Assembly: GCA_964504305.1 (NCBI GenBank)
Contig: CAZDEB010000011.1
Span: 57,526-121,525, forward strand
Length of the DNA: 64,000 bases
From: UBA11606 sp964504305
Lineage (GTDB): Bacteria > Actinomycetota > Acidimicrobiia > Acidimicrobiales > Aldehydirespiratoraceae
Direction: 5' to 3'
A program made the translations under genes and the position numbers. The notes beneath the pieces are model-generated. The model did no database searches, was not told where the DNA came from, and worked only from the letters and a program-made list of their open reading frames with translations. Positions 42,353 to 50,274 of this stretch are shown piece after piece. Every line of letters begins with the position of its first letter. Position 1 is the stretch's first letter.

Positions 42353-44039
42353 CCAAAATGTCGTATTTCAAACCCCGTCGCGGAAGCGTCGGGGTTTGTT
42401 CGTTTCCGACCCCTGCGCCGACCAGCTCCGGTTCCTCGCTCCACTCTCGGTGGAGGGCTTCCAGCTGTCGCTCGATGAAGTCGGGATCGGCATCGAGCAC
42501 CTGGGCGTGGTCACGAGCGGCTTCGATGACCTCCGAGCTGAGCAGCAGCTCGAAGGGTTCGCTGAACTCGCTGGTGACTCCACCCTCGTCGTCGACGTAG
42601 ATCTTCTTGAAGATGGCCTGATTCATCTGGCGTCGGATCGTCGGCCCGGCGTCTCGGTAGGCGGCTGCCCAGTTCTCGGCGAGGGCAAGAGCCTGGTTCA
42701 GATTGGCCTCGACCTCCTCGGATCGGAGCGAGGTCGCTCGGAGGCGCTCCTCAATCGCAGCCAGCTCAGTGTTGATGCGCTTCTGCTCGCTCTTCATCAG
42801 GTCGAGCGGCACTGCGTCGGCATAGTGGGCCTGGAGCAGCTTGGCTTGCTCATCGAGCAGCTGAGTCCGTCGCCGCTCCTGGACGTGATGCTCCTGCTCG
42901 GCTGATGTCTGCTGGAGGAGCATCTCGTCGAGGATGAGGTTGCGAAGCTGACCGAGAAGCTCATTCGACGGCTGCACGGTGTCGTAGTGCTCCTCGACCA
43001 GAGCGTCGACCGTCTCGATGAGGATGGCCCGCTGAGAACACTCGGTGCGCTTCTGCTGACGCCCGAGGCAGATGAAGTACGGGTAGACCTTGCCTCGCCG
43101 ACCCCGGTTGTTCGAAACGAGGAGTCGTGAGCCGCAGTCACCGCAGTAGACCGTGCCCTTCAAGTAGTGAGGGTGCTTGCGCTGCTTCTCGCCCGCTCGG
43201 CCCTTGGCCTGGAGTGTCTCCTGGACCTTCTCCCAGGTCGCCTCGGACACGAGCGGCTCGTGGTTGCCGGGATAGATGATGCCCTTGTAGCGGACAAGAC
43301 CCTTGTAATACGGGTGCGTCAACAGGCGATGGAAGTGCGACAGTCGTAGTGGCTTGCTTGGTGTCTTGGGCCCAGGCGTCGTATCGAGTCCTCGTTCGGT
43401 GAGGTCGGCCAGCAGGTCTCGCAGGTTGGTCCCGCCCTGGGCGTAGCGCTCGAAGGCGTACTGCATCAGCGGGCCTCGGACTGGGTCGATCTCGACGGTT
43501 CTGATCTCGCGGCCGTTCTCGATCCTGCGGACGTTGACATAGCCGGTCGGGGCCTTGCCGACGGTGCCACCTGACTTGGCCTTCTGGAGTGAGCCCTTCT
43601 TGACCTCGTTGGCGAGGTTCGACGAGTAGAACTCGGCGATCGAACTCATAATGCCGTGCAGCAGAATGCCGCTCGGTGTCTCGTCGATGCTCTCGGTGCA
43701 GCTGACGAGAGTGGCGCTGGCCTTCTGGATCACGAGGTTGATCTCGACGTCGTCGGCTCGATTGCGGGCAAGCCGGTCGATCTTGTGGACGATCACGTAG
43801 GTCGTCGGTTGCTCGATGACATGAGCGAGCATTCGTTGAAGCTCAGGCCGGGCACTGGACCGCGCGCTCTCGCCCCGGTCGGCGAACTCGTCAATCACGA
43901 CGGCGCCGAGGCTCTCCGCCTTGCGTCGACAGGCTTCACGTTGGGCAGGGATCGAGAAGCCTTCTCCGTCGCCTCCTCGTTCGGCCTGTTCCTTGGTCGA
44001 CACTCGCAGGTAGATGACGGCGGTTGGCTGCTCGCTCAT
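42312..44039 (-). CDS. Large serine recombinase (site-specific integrase)
   Basis: A 575-residue integrase. N-terminal resolvase domain (AVIYLRVSTKEQ, catalytic Ser14; DRLARN), recombinase domain (PTGYVNVRR ... HFHRLLTHPYYKGLVRYKG), a zinc ribbon (CGDCGSRL, then C at FICLGRQQKRTEC) and a C-terminal coiled coil (~residues 385-465). ATG 44039 overlaps the ImmA-like stop as ATGA. The last codons run across the attachment core into tRNA-Val, so the C-terminus GVEGLEPPTPSL is partly encoded by the host tRNA gene. In the excised circle it would read GLIGQLSNPG. Catalyses integration and, with a directionality factor, excision. Confidence 0.93.
   Translation of the reverse strand: MSEQPTAVIYLRVSTKEQAERGGDGEGFSIPAQREACRRKAESLGAVVIDEFADRGESARSSARPELQRMLAHVIEQPTTYVIVHKIDRLARNRADDVEINLVIQKASATLVSCTESIDETPSGILLHGIMSSIAEFYSSNLANEVKKGSLQKAKSGGTVGKAPTGYVNVRRIENGREIRTVEIDPVRGPLMQYAFERYAQGGTNLRDLLADLTERGLDTTPGPKTPSKPLRLSHFHRLLTHPYYKGLVRYKGIIYPGNHEPLVSEATWEKVQETLQAKGRAGEKQRKHPHYLKGTVYCGDCGSRLLVSNNRGRRGKVYPYFICLGRQQKRTECSQRAILIETVDALVEEHYDTVQPSNELLGQLRNLILDEMLLQQTSAEQEHHVQERRRTQLLDEQAKLLQAHYADAVPLDLMKSEQKRINTELAAIEERLRATSLRSEEVEANLNQALALAENWAAAYRDAGPTIRRQMNQAIFKKIYVDDEGGVTSEFSEPFELLLSSEVIEAARDHAQVLDADPDFIERQLEALHREWSEEPELVGAGVGNEQTPTLPRRGLKYDILVGVEGLEPPTPSL
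42348..42377. other. attL of the integrated element
   Basis: The core GCCCAC (42348-42353, tRNA-Val 3' end) is followed after 12 bases by the arm TTTCAAACCCCG (42366-42377). The same core and the exact inverse arm occur at the right end (60386-60416), as expected for the P and P' half-sites of a serine integrase. Confidence 0.75.
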
Positions 44040-44659
44040 GAGGTCATCTCCAGGGTTCGAGGCAGTACTCGTCGGTAGGCGTTCCGACTCCATCGGCAGC
44101 GTTGTCGTTCGTCGATGAGGCCGAGCTGATCGAGGCGGTACTTCATGGCGGCCGGAGAGACGCCGAAGGTCTCTGCCATCGAGGTCAGTGTCCTTGGGCC
44201 CTGGCCCCAGTGTCTCTTCACGTAGAGCTTGGGCATGAGAACGCAGGCAGCGAAGTAGTCGGCTGCTCGTTCAGCGACGGGGTCATGTCGTTCGGCCCCG
44301 ACGCCGTAGAGCCGGTGCTTCGTCGTGTGGTCGACGATGTGCTTGAACTCGTGAAGGAGGCTGAACCGTTGCCGTGTAGGAGCTTCGGTGGCGTTGAGGA
44401 CGATGACCCAGGCTGAGCCGTTCCAGAACGTCATCCCGCTACTGGGTAGGTCTGCGTCGTACTCGACGTGGATGCGAGGTAGGTCGAGCGCTTCACTCGG
44501 GAAGCGAGCCTCGTCGATGCTGAGGTGCTGGCGGAGTCGGGATGCCTGGAGTTCGGCGACCTGGAGCGCTTCTCGTTGGTTCACCGTGCGGTGAGGGACG
44601 AGCCCGCGCAGGAGGGCCACTGTGCCTCGGTGGATGTTGTTGATGTTGGACGTTGACAT
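44036..44659 (-). CDS. ImmA/IrrE-family metallopeptidase
   Basis: 207 residues. Zinc-protease motif HEFKH in FSLLHEFKHIVDH, with the downstream Glu in ERAADYFAACVLMPKLYVKRHW, typical of ImmA/IrrE. A helix-turn-helix-like tail follows (SMAETFGVSPAAMKYRLDQLGL). In ICEBs1, ImmA cleaves the repressor ImmR to induce the element. Here it sits between a repressor gene and the integrase, which fits the same role. 26 bases separate it from the repressor, and it overlaps the integrase by ATGA. Confidence 0.87.
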   Translation of the reverse strand: MSTSNINNIHRGTVALLRGLVPHRTVNQREALQVAELQASRLRQHLSIDEARFPSEALDLPRIHVEYDADLPSSGMTFWNGSAWVIVLNATEAPTRQRFSLLHEFKHIVDHTTKHRLYGVGAERHDPVAERAADYFAACVLMPKLYVKRHWGQGPRTLTSMAETFGVSPAAMKYRLDQLGLIDERQRCRWSRNAYRRVLPRTLEMTS

Positions 44660-44685
44660 GTGGCTCCTCCTTTCGTTTGGTTAGT

Positions 44686-45072
44686 TCATGGGCTCTCGTC
44701 TTCGCCGGGAGCTGGCCCATCGAGGGTGATGCCGTGCTTCTTGGCGATGCGGGCGGCGTACTTCTCGATCTGCTCCATGGCGTCATCGGGTAGGTCCCGA
44801 TACTTGGTTCGCAGGTATGGCGTGAGGCTGGGGAGGTCGGTCGGCGAGGCGTACTCGGCGTGGGCGAACACATCGGCCAAAGGCAAGTCGAGCGCTTCGG
44901 CGATGCGGGCCAGCTTGTCGGGTGCGGGTGCGGTGAAGCTGCCGTTCTCGAAGCGGACGATCGTGGCGTCGTTGATGTCGGTGAGGTCGCCGAGTTGGCG
45001 GGCCGAAAGGCCTTTGGCCTGGCGGGCTTCTCTCAGGTACGTGCCGAGCCGTTTGGCTTGCTCTGGCTCCAT
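44686..45072 (-). CDS. ImmR-like XRE-family repressor
   Basis: A 128-residue helix-turn-helix protein: residues ~8-65 (RLGTYLREARQAKGLSARQLGDLTDINDATIVRFENGSFTAPAPDKLARIAEALDLP), then a C-terminal part LPSLTPYLRTKYRDLPDDAMEQIEKYAARIAKKHGI as in repressors paired with ImmA-type proteases. ATG 45072 is chosen where the domain begins. The palindrome at 45116-45129 lies 44 bases upstream and recurs twice at the other main promoter. It probably keeps the element quiescent. First gene of repressor-protease-integrase. Confidence 0.87.
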   Translation of the reverse strand: MEPEQAKRLGTYLREARQAKGLSARQLGDLTDINDATIVRFENGSFTAPAPDKLARIAEALDLPLADVFAHAEYASPTDLPSLTPYLRTKYRDLPDDAMEQIEKYAARIAKKHGITLDGPAPGEDESP

Positions 45073-45115
45073 GCGGGGTCTCCTACTTACAGTGCCTCTA
45101 TCGTAACACGATCTG

Positions 45116-45129
45116 CTGCGTTTGCGCAG
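45116..45129. promoter_or_regulatory. Repressor operator site 1 (CTGCG-N4-CGCAG)
   Basis: CTGCGTTTGCGCAG, a perfect 5-bp inverted repeat with a 4-base spacer in the promoter of the repressor-protease-integrase operon. The same palindrome occurs at 49043 and 49073, which argues for a shared regulator, most simply the adjacent XRE repressor acting on its own promoter. Confidence 0.68.
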
Positions 45130-45155
45130 TGTGGAATTGACAACGCGGCTGTCGA

Positions 45156-45716
45156 TCATGGCTCGAAGAGGTGGGTTTCGGCCCCGTCCTCGGAGACGTA
45201 GAGGTCGGTGGCCAGGTCGTTGCCGAGCTGCTCGTAGTCGATGCTGACATAGGGGCTCAGCCATCCGGAGACGAGCCTGTCGGCGTTGACGCCGAGATCG
45301 TCGAGGAGCTGCTCGGCGTAGTCGCTGAGACTGCCCCAGGTTCCGAGGTAGTGGTCATCGAAGTGTTCGAGGGCGTCGGTGTCGGTGGTGCCGACGTGGT
45401 CGACCCAATGGGCGAAAACGGTTCCGTGTTCGGCAATGCCGTGGGCGATGCGGGCGACGGTATCGATGCTCTCGTACTCGGAGAGGCGGAAGTTGCCGAA
45501 GCCTTCGTAGTCGTGGATGGCCCACTCTTCGGCTCCTGGAATCGATGAGCTGGCGAGCATGTCCGAGATCTCGGCGTGGAGGTCCTCGGGTTCTTGGCTG
45601 GCATCGATCCATCGACCGTGCAGGTGGCCGTTGTTGTAGTCGGCGAGAGAAGCGGCGTAGATCCGGGGCTCTGGATCGTGGGTTAGGTGTTCGTGTTGTT
45701 CATGGGTTCCGTCCAT
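45156..45716 (-). CDS. ardA: ArdA antirestriction protein
   Basis: A 186-residue acidic DNA mimic that inhibits type I restriction-modification complexes. Family landmarks: RIYAASLADYNNGHLHGRWIDA, GAEEWAIHDYEGFG, LSEYESIDTVARIAHGIAEHGTVFAHWVDH and DDHYLGTWGSLSDYAEQLLDDLG. ATG 45716 is preceded by AGGAGA; the frame is open upstream but arginine-rich. ArdA protects incoming DNA from restriction in a new host. Here the same element also carries a type I system ~6 kb away, so the timing of its expression matters. It is likely read from the repressor-controlled promoter at ~49040. Confidence 0.92.
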   Translation of the reverse strand: MDGTHEQHEHLTHDPEPRIYAASLADYNNGHLHGRWIDASQEPEDLHAEISDMLASSSIPGAEEWAIHDYEGFGNFRLSEYESIDTVARIAHGIAEHGTVFAHWVDHVGTTDTDALEHFDDHYLGTWGSLSDYAEQLLDDLGVNADRLVSGWLSPYVSIDYEQLGNDLATDLYVSEDGAETHLFEP

Positions 45717-45823
45717 GGTTTGGGTTCTCCTGTTTACGTTTCGTGTTGGTGGCTGCCCTCCTTCCTGTTGGCGTCTCGGGCGGCGAGAGATATCGCGACC
45801 ATCTTGGTCGGGGGCTGTGACGG

Positions 45824-46621
45824 TCATGACTGGCGGTCCGTGTCGGTGATGACCTCGGGCGCCTTGTTCGATGTGGTGGCAACGAAGAGGTCGGAGTCGA
45901 TCCGGCGATCGCCGTCGATGGCCTGCTGCAGCTGTGTTGCCCGTCGCTCGTCGGGAGCGATCCACAGGACGAGCGGGAAGACGTTGTGGCGTTCTTGTTC
46001 GATGCCAGTGCGCCGGTACTCGGCGTAGGCGTGGCACTTCCGCTGGATCGTCGGCCGGGACTCGGTGCCGCAGTCGATCTCGATGAACCAGCTCAGCTCG
46101 TACTCGGCGTCGGCGACCTGGACGAAGAGGTCAGGCTTGAGGATGGATTCGACGAGCCCGTCTCGATGGGTGCGCCAGGCGGCAGGTTCGGGCTGGAGCT
46201 CCAACAGGTCGATCTGGTCATCGGCGTCGAGTTCGGTCAGGGTCGTCGACAGCTCGGTGATGGCGAGCGTGTGCTTCACGAAGGCGAAGCTCGGTTCATT
46301 CAAGCGCTTGCGGGTGCCGGTTCCGAGGAGGCGGTACGCCAGCGGGCTGAGGGCGTAGACGTGGCCGGCCGAGCCCGCCCGGATGCCACCGATCCGTCGT
46401 TCGAGATGAGCCAGCAGTCCGTGGCGAGTAAGCCGTCCAAGGACTCGCCGTGCGACTCGGGAGCCGGTCTCTGGGGTGGCGTGATCTCGGAAGTGGAGAC
46501 GGTGGAGCTGATCGCCTGTTGCAAGTCGAAACCGGAGGACGGTCTCGAGGACGGCCAGATCTCGGGGGCTGAGCTGGTCCCGGAGTTGTTCGAGCTGGCG
46601 GCGGCCGACACGACGGCTCAT
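45824..46621 (-). CDS. Replication-relaxation family protein
   Basis: A 265-residue protein. N-terminal winged-helix region (LSPRDLAVLETVLRFRLATGDQLHRLHFRDHATPETGSRVARRVLGRLTRHGLLAHLERRIGG). Then a nuclease-like domain with a family-typical PDLFVQVADAEYELSWFIEIDCGTES (Asp...Glu-x-Asp) and KCHAYAEYRRTG. This is the Replic_Relax family found on actinobacterial plasmids and conjugative elements, implicated in replication initiation or relaxation. ATG 46621. Between the coupling-protein gene and ardA on the same strand. Confidence 0.83.
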   Translation of the reverse strand: MSRRVGRRQLEQLRDQLSPRDLAVLETVLRFRLATGDQLHRLHFRDHATPETGSRVARRVLGRLTRHGLLAHLERRIGGIRAGSAGHVYALSPLAYRLLGTGTRKRLNEPSFAFVKHTLAITELSTTLTELDADDQIDLLELQPEPAAWRTHRDGLVESILKPDLFVQVADAEYELSWFIEIDCGTESRPTIQRKCHAYAEYRRTGIEQERHNVFPLVLWIAPDERRATQLQQAIDGDRRIDSDLFVATTSNKAPEVITDTDRQS

Positions 46622-46736
46622 GAGGGAACCCCCTGAGTGGCGAGTGTCGGCTCCCTTGTTGACCGATTGGCCGCACTGTGTCGGGCGATGCCACGGCCGC
46701 TACTCGACACGACCGGTACGGCGATCGGTATACGGG

Positions 46737-48872
46737 TCATGGCTGCTCTCGCTTCTTGCGTCCAAGCTGCTCGTCACCGTCGGATTGAGGATCGGCCAGC
46801 TGGCTTAGCTGCTGATCCACGTCCTTTGGTGCTTGGCCCCATCGGGCAGCGAGATCACGTCCGGCGCCAGCTGAATCACGGCGTGACCGCCGTGGCGCTG
46901 CAGTCCTCGCCGAGGCGAACGGTGTCGGTGAGCCTTCGGTGAGGATGCTGGCATAGACCTCGTACTTGCCCAGCTGGGTGAAGTCTTCGGCGTCGAGCAC
47001 TCCGGCGTTTCGGGCGATTCGGGCAGCGTCGTCGGCGCTGAGCCGGAAGCAGATCCGGCTTTGGGCGTTGGCGAGTACGGCGTCTCGAACCGAGGTAGTT
47101 AGTTGTCCGAGGTGTTGGTGTGCGAGGACGAGTCCGAGCCCGAGACCTCGGGCCTGGGCGAGAACGTCGGCGAGGTCGGTCGGCAGGCGCAGGTAATCCT
47201 GGAACTCGTCGAGGTAGAGGAACACGGGGTGCCGTCTGGACGGGTCGATCTCGCTGCGCTCCTGGGCGAGTTGCCAGATGCGGGCCACGATCAGCGAGCC
47301 GAGGAGGTTCGCCGCCTCAGCACCCACGAGCCCCTTGCGGAGCGGTACGAGGAGCACTCGTCTCTCGGTGAAGATGGTCTTGGGGTCGAAGAGCGGTTCG
47401 ACCTGACCGAGTAGCGCTCGGAGGGAGCTTCGCAGCAGGAACGGTCGGAGCTTGTTCATGACCGGTGCGATCACGGTGCTGCGTTCGGCGTCGGACAGGT
47501 TGTCGTACCAGCTCCAGAAGAAGCGCACGGCCGTCGGCTGCAGCCGGCTAGCCAGCAGCCTGTGGCGGAACCGGTCGTCGACGAGAAGCTGGGGGATGTG
47601 GCAGATCGAGGCGGCGTCGGTGTCGGCCAGGGTGAGGAGCGACGAGTGAAGGATGTCCTGGGTTCGTGGCCCCCATGAGTCTGCGTACAGCTGGTGGAAG
47701 ACATGCAGGATGCCGTCAACGGCGAGTTCGGTGTCTCGGGAGTTCATCGGATTGAACCCGACCAGGTGGTCGCTGCGAGCGGCGTCGAGTACAACGACAC
47801 GGTCGATATCACGATCGTGGACTCGGGCGAGGACGTCGTCAATGAGGTCGCCCTTCGGGTCGAGCACGACGGTGCCTCGGCCGGCTGCAATGTCCTGGAG
47901 GATCAGGTTCAGCAGCAGTGTCGACTTGCCGACGCCGGTCGGTCCGATGACGTGGGTGTGGCGAAGCCCATCGGTCGATGACTGCCCGATCGAGATCGGC
48001 CGGCCGGGATGAGTCGCGACAGCCAGCACTCGATCGAATCGCTCTGGCTGTGTCGGTGCAGTGAGACGTGATCCTCCTCGGTCGAGCCCGAGGTAGTCCC
48101 GGTCGCCGTACGGCCAGCCGAGCAGGTTCACGATCTCGTCGCTGTTGAGCGGTGTCGAGCGACGTGATGGGCGTGCCGCCCGAGCGGCAGTCCAGTCGTC
48201 TCGGACGAGACGGATCCGTACGCCCGGGGATTCGAGCGATCGGAGCGCAGCCTCGTAGGTGGAGAGCGCTTGATGCTCCGCCCTTCCGCTGGCCAGCACC
48301 CTGACCGTGGTCGAGGCACCGGGCAAGCTCTCCTTGTCGGTGAGCGCTCGGCGAGCTTCGGTATCGACTCGTGAAGTGCCGGTGGTGGCCGCTTCGAGGA
48401 GCGCTCGTGGCCAGGTCTCGGCCTGGAGCGTCTCCAGCCGGTTCGGTATGGCGTTCGGTCGGAGTCGACGGTCGATCACCACCTGGTGAACGACGGCTGT
48501 GCTCCCGGTGGCGAGCGCCCCGAGGATCCGCATAGTGGAGGCCTCTGGGTCATCGACCCGGATCGGCCGACGCTTCGTGCTGATGCGCACGGCGGCGGCG
48601 AGGCCGTCGGTCGGGATCTTCCTGACGGTCTCGGTCACGATGCTGCCAGCGACCGTGGACTCAATCAGCTGCACGATTCGTGAGCTGTGAGCCCCGATCC
48701 GGCAGCTGAGACTTCCCTGGCGGCTCTCGACTTCGATGACCACGAGACCGAGCTGGCGATCGCCGAGCACCGTGAGAATGAGTCGGCGGACGTCATCGAC
48801 GTCGAGATCACGACCGAAGTCGATGCGGTACCAGCTCAGTGTGGGCGCTTGCGGCCTGAAGAGGGCGGTCAT
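46737..48872 (-). CDS. Type IV coupling protein-like ATPase (VirD4/TraD-HerA)
   Basis: 711 residues. P-loop GPTGVGKSTLLLNLI (~311), GTVVLDPKGDLIDDV, Walker B HPVFLYLDEFQDYLRLPTDLADVLAQARGLGLGLVLAHQHLGQLT (~545-590), typical of VirD4/TraD proteins that bring DNA to the transfer channel. No obvious transmembrane helix is seen in the N-terminal 250 residues, unlike classic VirD4, so a membrane partner may exist; the small helical proteins at 49147-49818 are candidates. ATG 48872 overlaps the upstream 46-codon gene as ATGA. Confidence 0.85.
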   Translation of the reverse strand: MTALFRPQAPTLSWYRIDFGRDLDVDDVRRLILTVLGDRQLGLVVIEVESRQGSLSCRIGAHSSRIVQLIESTVAGSIVTETVRKIPTDGLAAAVRISTKRRPIRVDDPEASTMRILGALATGSTAVVHQVVIDRRLRPNAIPNRLETLQAETWPRALLEAATTGTSRVDTEARRALTDKESLPGASTTVRVLASGRAEHQALSTYEAALRSLESPGVRIRLVRDDWTAARAARPSRRSTPLNSDEIVNLLGWPYGDRDYLGLDRGGSRLTAPTQPERFDRVLAVATHPGRPISIGQSSTDGLRHTHVIGPTGVGKSTLLLNLILQDIAAGRGTVVLDPKGDLIDDVLARVHDRDIDRVVVLDAARSDHLVGFNPMNSRDTELAVDGILHVFHQLYADSWGPRTQDILHSSLLTLADTDAASICHIPQLLVDDRFRHRLLASRLQPTAVRFFWSWYDNLSDAERSTVIAPVMNKLRPFLLRSSLRALLGQVEPLFDPKTIFTERRVLLVPLRKGLVGAEAANLLGSLIVARIWQLAQERSEIDPSRRHPVFLYLDEFQDYLRLPTDLADVLAQARGLGLGLVLAHQHLGQLTTSVRDAVLANAQSRICFRLSADDAARIARNAGVLDAEDFTQLGKYEVYASILTEGSPTPFASARTAAPRRSRRDSAGAGRDLAARWGQAPKDVDQQLSQLADPQSDGDEQLGRKKREQP

Positions 48873-49009
48873 GCGGCCTCCCTCTTGGTCGACTTCGTCT
48901 TGTCGTTCTGCGTCGTGGCCAGCTCGATGAGCGCCCTTGCGAGTCGGCGCAGATCGGGCTCGCTTCGTTTGACGGGCCGAATGCGGACCTTCCGCTGTGG
49001 TTCGTTCAT
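48869..49009 (-). CDS. Small basic protein (46 residues) of the transfer operon
   Basis: Starts at ATG 49009 with a strong AGGAGG site and reads MNEPQRKVRIRPVKRSEPDL, then RRLARALIELATTQNDKTKS to a stop that overlaps the coupling-protein start (ATGA). Strongly basic with one amphipathic helix. It is the first gene behind the double operator at 49043-49086. Function unknown; nucleic-acid binding or a transfer accessory role is plausible. Confidence 0.72.
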   Translation of the reverse strand: MNEPQRKVRIRPVKRSEPDLRRLARALIELATTQNDKTKSTKREAA

Positions 49010-49042
49010 TGCTCCTCCTTTCTATGTTGATTCTGGCCGGTG

Positions 49043-49056
49043 CTGCGCATACGCAG
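49043..49056. promoter_or_regulatory. Repressor operator site 2 (CTGCG-N4-CGCAG)
   Basis: CTGCGCATACGCAG, upstream of the 46-residue gene/coupling-protein operon. Its centre is 30 bp, about three helical turns, from site 3, which favours cooperative binding. Confidence 0.7.
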
Positions 49057-49072
49057 CGACTTCATTGAAACA

Positions 49073-49086
49073 CTGCGTATACGCAG
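49073..49086. promoter_or_regulatory. Repressor operator site 3 (CTGCG-N4-CGCAG)
   Basis: CTGCGTATACGCAG, a fully palindromic 14-mer. With site 2 it brackets the likely promoter of the transfer genes. Same palindrome as site 1 at the repressor promoter. Confidence 0.72.
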
Positions 49087-49146
49087 CAGTCAACGAGATT
49101 GCGCATTCCACAACACCGACCGGAACTGACGGCACGAAGGCCGAGG

Positions 49147-49338
49147 TCACCAGCGATCTCGTCGCCGGAGCCACAACGACACGCTCACGAAAATGAGGAC
49201 GCCCAGGCCGATCCACGGCAGCAGCGGCTCCACCATCTGGGCGAGCGCTTCGGCGGCGAAGGCCAGGAGGAGGAGGGTGAAGATCCAGCCGATCAGCCAC
49301 TCCGCCCAGCCCTGCTTCGGGTTCGGGTCACGCCACAT
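49147..49338 (-). CDS. Small membrane protein, two helices
   Basis: 63 residues: WAEWLIGWIFTLLLLAFAAEAL and LLPWIGLGVLIFVSVSLWL are two hydrophobic segments with a basic end RRRDRW. It is the last of four tightly packed small genes and overlaps the previous one by 11 bases. Unknown family; it could help anchor the soluble-looking coupling ATPase. Confidence 0.6.
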   Translation of the reverse strand: MWRDPNPKQGWAEWLIGWIFTLLLLAFAAEALAQMVEPLLPWIGLGVLIFVSVSLWLRRRDRW

Positions 49339-49582
49339 CGTTCGGACCCGAGCGGATCAGCCAGAGGCGACGCTTCACCTCATCAGATACGACGTGAGCA
49401 GCGACGTCCGCTCGGTCACGAACGTCGACGCAGCGAGCGTGGACATCGTGAACGCCGAGGCGACGTTGCGCTCGACGAGCCCGTACGTGTCGGATCAGAC
49501 GCCCGAGCTTCGGGCCGTAGGCGTTCACCACGAGTGCCGCGAGCAGGAAGGTCTGCAGGTTCTCGACCGTGACGCCGCTCAT
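49328..49582 (-). CDS. Small basic protein of the element, unknown
   Basis: 84 residues: MSGVTVENLQTFLLAALVVNAYGPKLGRLIRHVRARRAQ and onward, with one short hydrophobic N-terminal helix, then an arginine/histidine-rich tail. ATG 49582 overlaps the preceding stop as ATGA, and the gene overlaps the next by 11 bases. No family recognised; coding status rests mainly on the operon packing. Confidence 0.5.
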   Translation of the reverse strand: MSGVTVENLQTFLLAALVVNAYGPKLGRLIRHVRARRAQRRLGVHDVHARCVDVRDRADVAAHVVSDEVKRRLWLIRSGPNDVA

Positions 49583-49818
49583 GAGTCCCCCTCCCGTCGT
49601 GCCCGATCGACCTCCTCGACCATCTCCTCGAAGGCATCGTGCGTGAGTCGGTTGATCTCGCTCTCCGCTTGGGCCTGTGCCCGCGCAATCCGATGCCGCT
49701 CATGGCGGGCGGCATCCTCCACCGAAGACCGTGCGTCGCCCACTGCGGACGTGGACGCCGCTGCGAGCAGGCCGACCAGGAGGAGGACCAGCGCCAACAG
49801 CAGGATCAGCTCGATCAC
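49579..49818 (-). CDS. Small membrane protein with a helical cytoplasmic tail
   Basis: 79 residues. N-terminal transmembrane helix MIELILLLALVLLLVGLLAA, then a charged amphipathic helix (VEDAARHERHRIARAQAQAESEINRLTHDAFEEMVEEVDRARRE). ATGA overlaps on both sides. Possible membrane tether for transfer or partition machinery; unknown. Confidence 0.6.
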   Translation of the reverse strand: MIELILLLALVLLLVGLLAAASTSAVGDARSSVEDAARHERHRIARAQAQAESEINRLTHDAFEEMVEEVDRARREGDS

Positions 49819-50168
49819 TTGGTGACCTCCCGCAGCGTGTCGTCGACCACGGCACCCAGTGCGAGCGTGAGCTTCTGGCTCACGTAGGCCACCCCGTGGA
49901 TCGCAGCCGGCTCGGCCTCTACCAGCAGGCGCTCACGTCCGCTGATCAAGGCCTGCGCCGTCATAGCGGCGTTGCCGACGTTGGCAACGGCGTGCACTTT
50001 CGCCTGGCCGATGTCGGCCTCCAGCTCGACCGCACGAGTCTGCAGGTCGGCCTTGTTCTCCAGTCGGGTCAGCGAGCGTCCGTACTGGCGCTGCTCGAAC
50101 CGGGTCAGTCGGGCAGGAGGCAGCGGCTCTACGCCTTGCCCGTCTGCCCATCGCATCAGGTCACCCAT
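49815..50168 (-). CDS. Small helical protein, first gene of the four-gene small-protein operon
   Basis: 117 residues, helical (FEQRQYGRSLTRLENKADLQTRAVELEADIGQAKVHAVANVGNAAMTAQALISGRERLLVEAEP), without a transmembrane segment. ATG 50168; the frame is open upstream to 50360 but lacks a natural protein there. Ends ATGA into the next gene. Divergent from the gene at 50275. No family recognised. Confidence 0.62.
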   Translation of the reverse strand: MGDLMRWADGQGVEPLPPARLTRFEQRQYGRSLTRLENKADLQTRAVELEADIGQAKVHAVANVGNAAMTAQALISGRERLLVEAEPAAIHGVAYVSQKLTLALGAVVDDTLREVTK

Positions 50169-50274
50169 TTCGGGTCTCCTCTCATCGTCCGGCAGGTGTC
50201 TCCTGCTCGGTGATCTCAGGAGGCCATGAGCGGGTGTCACAGCCGAAAGGGCGAGAAGTGGGTAATTTCTGGGT

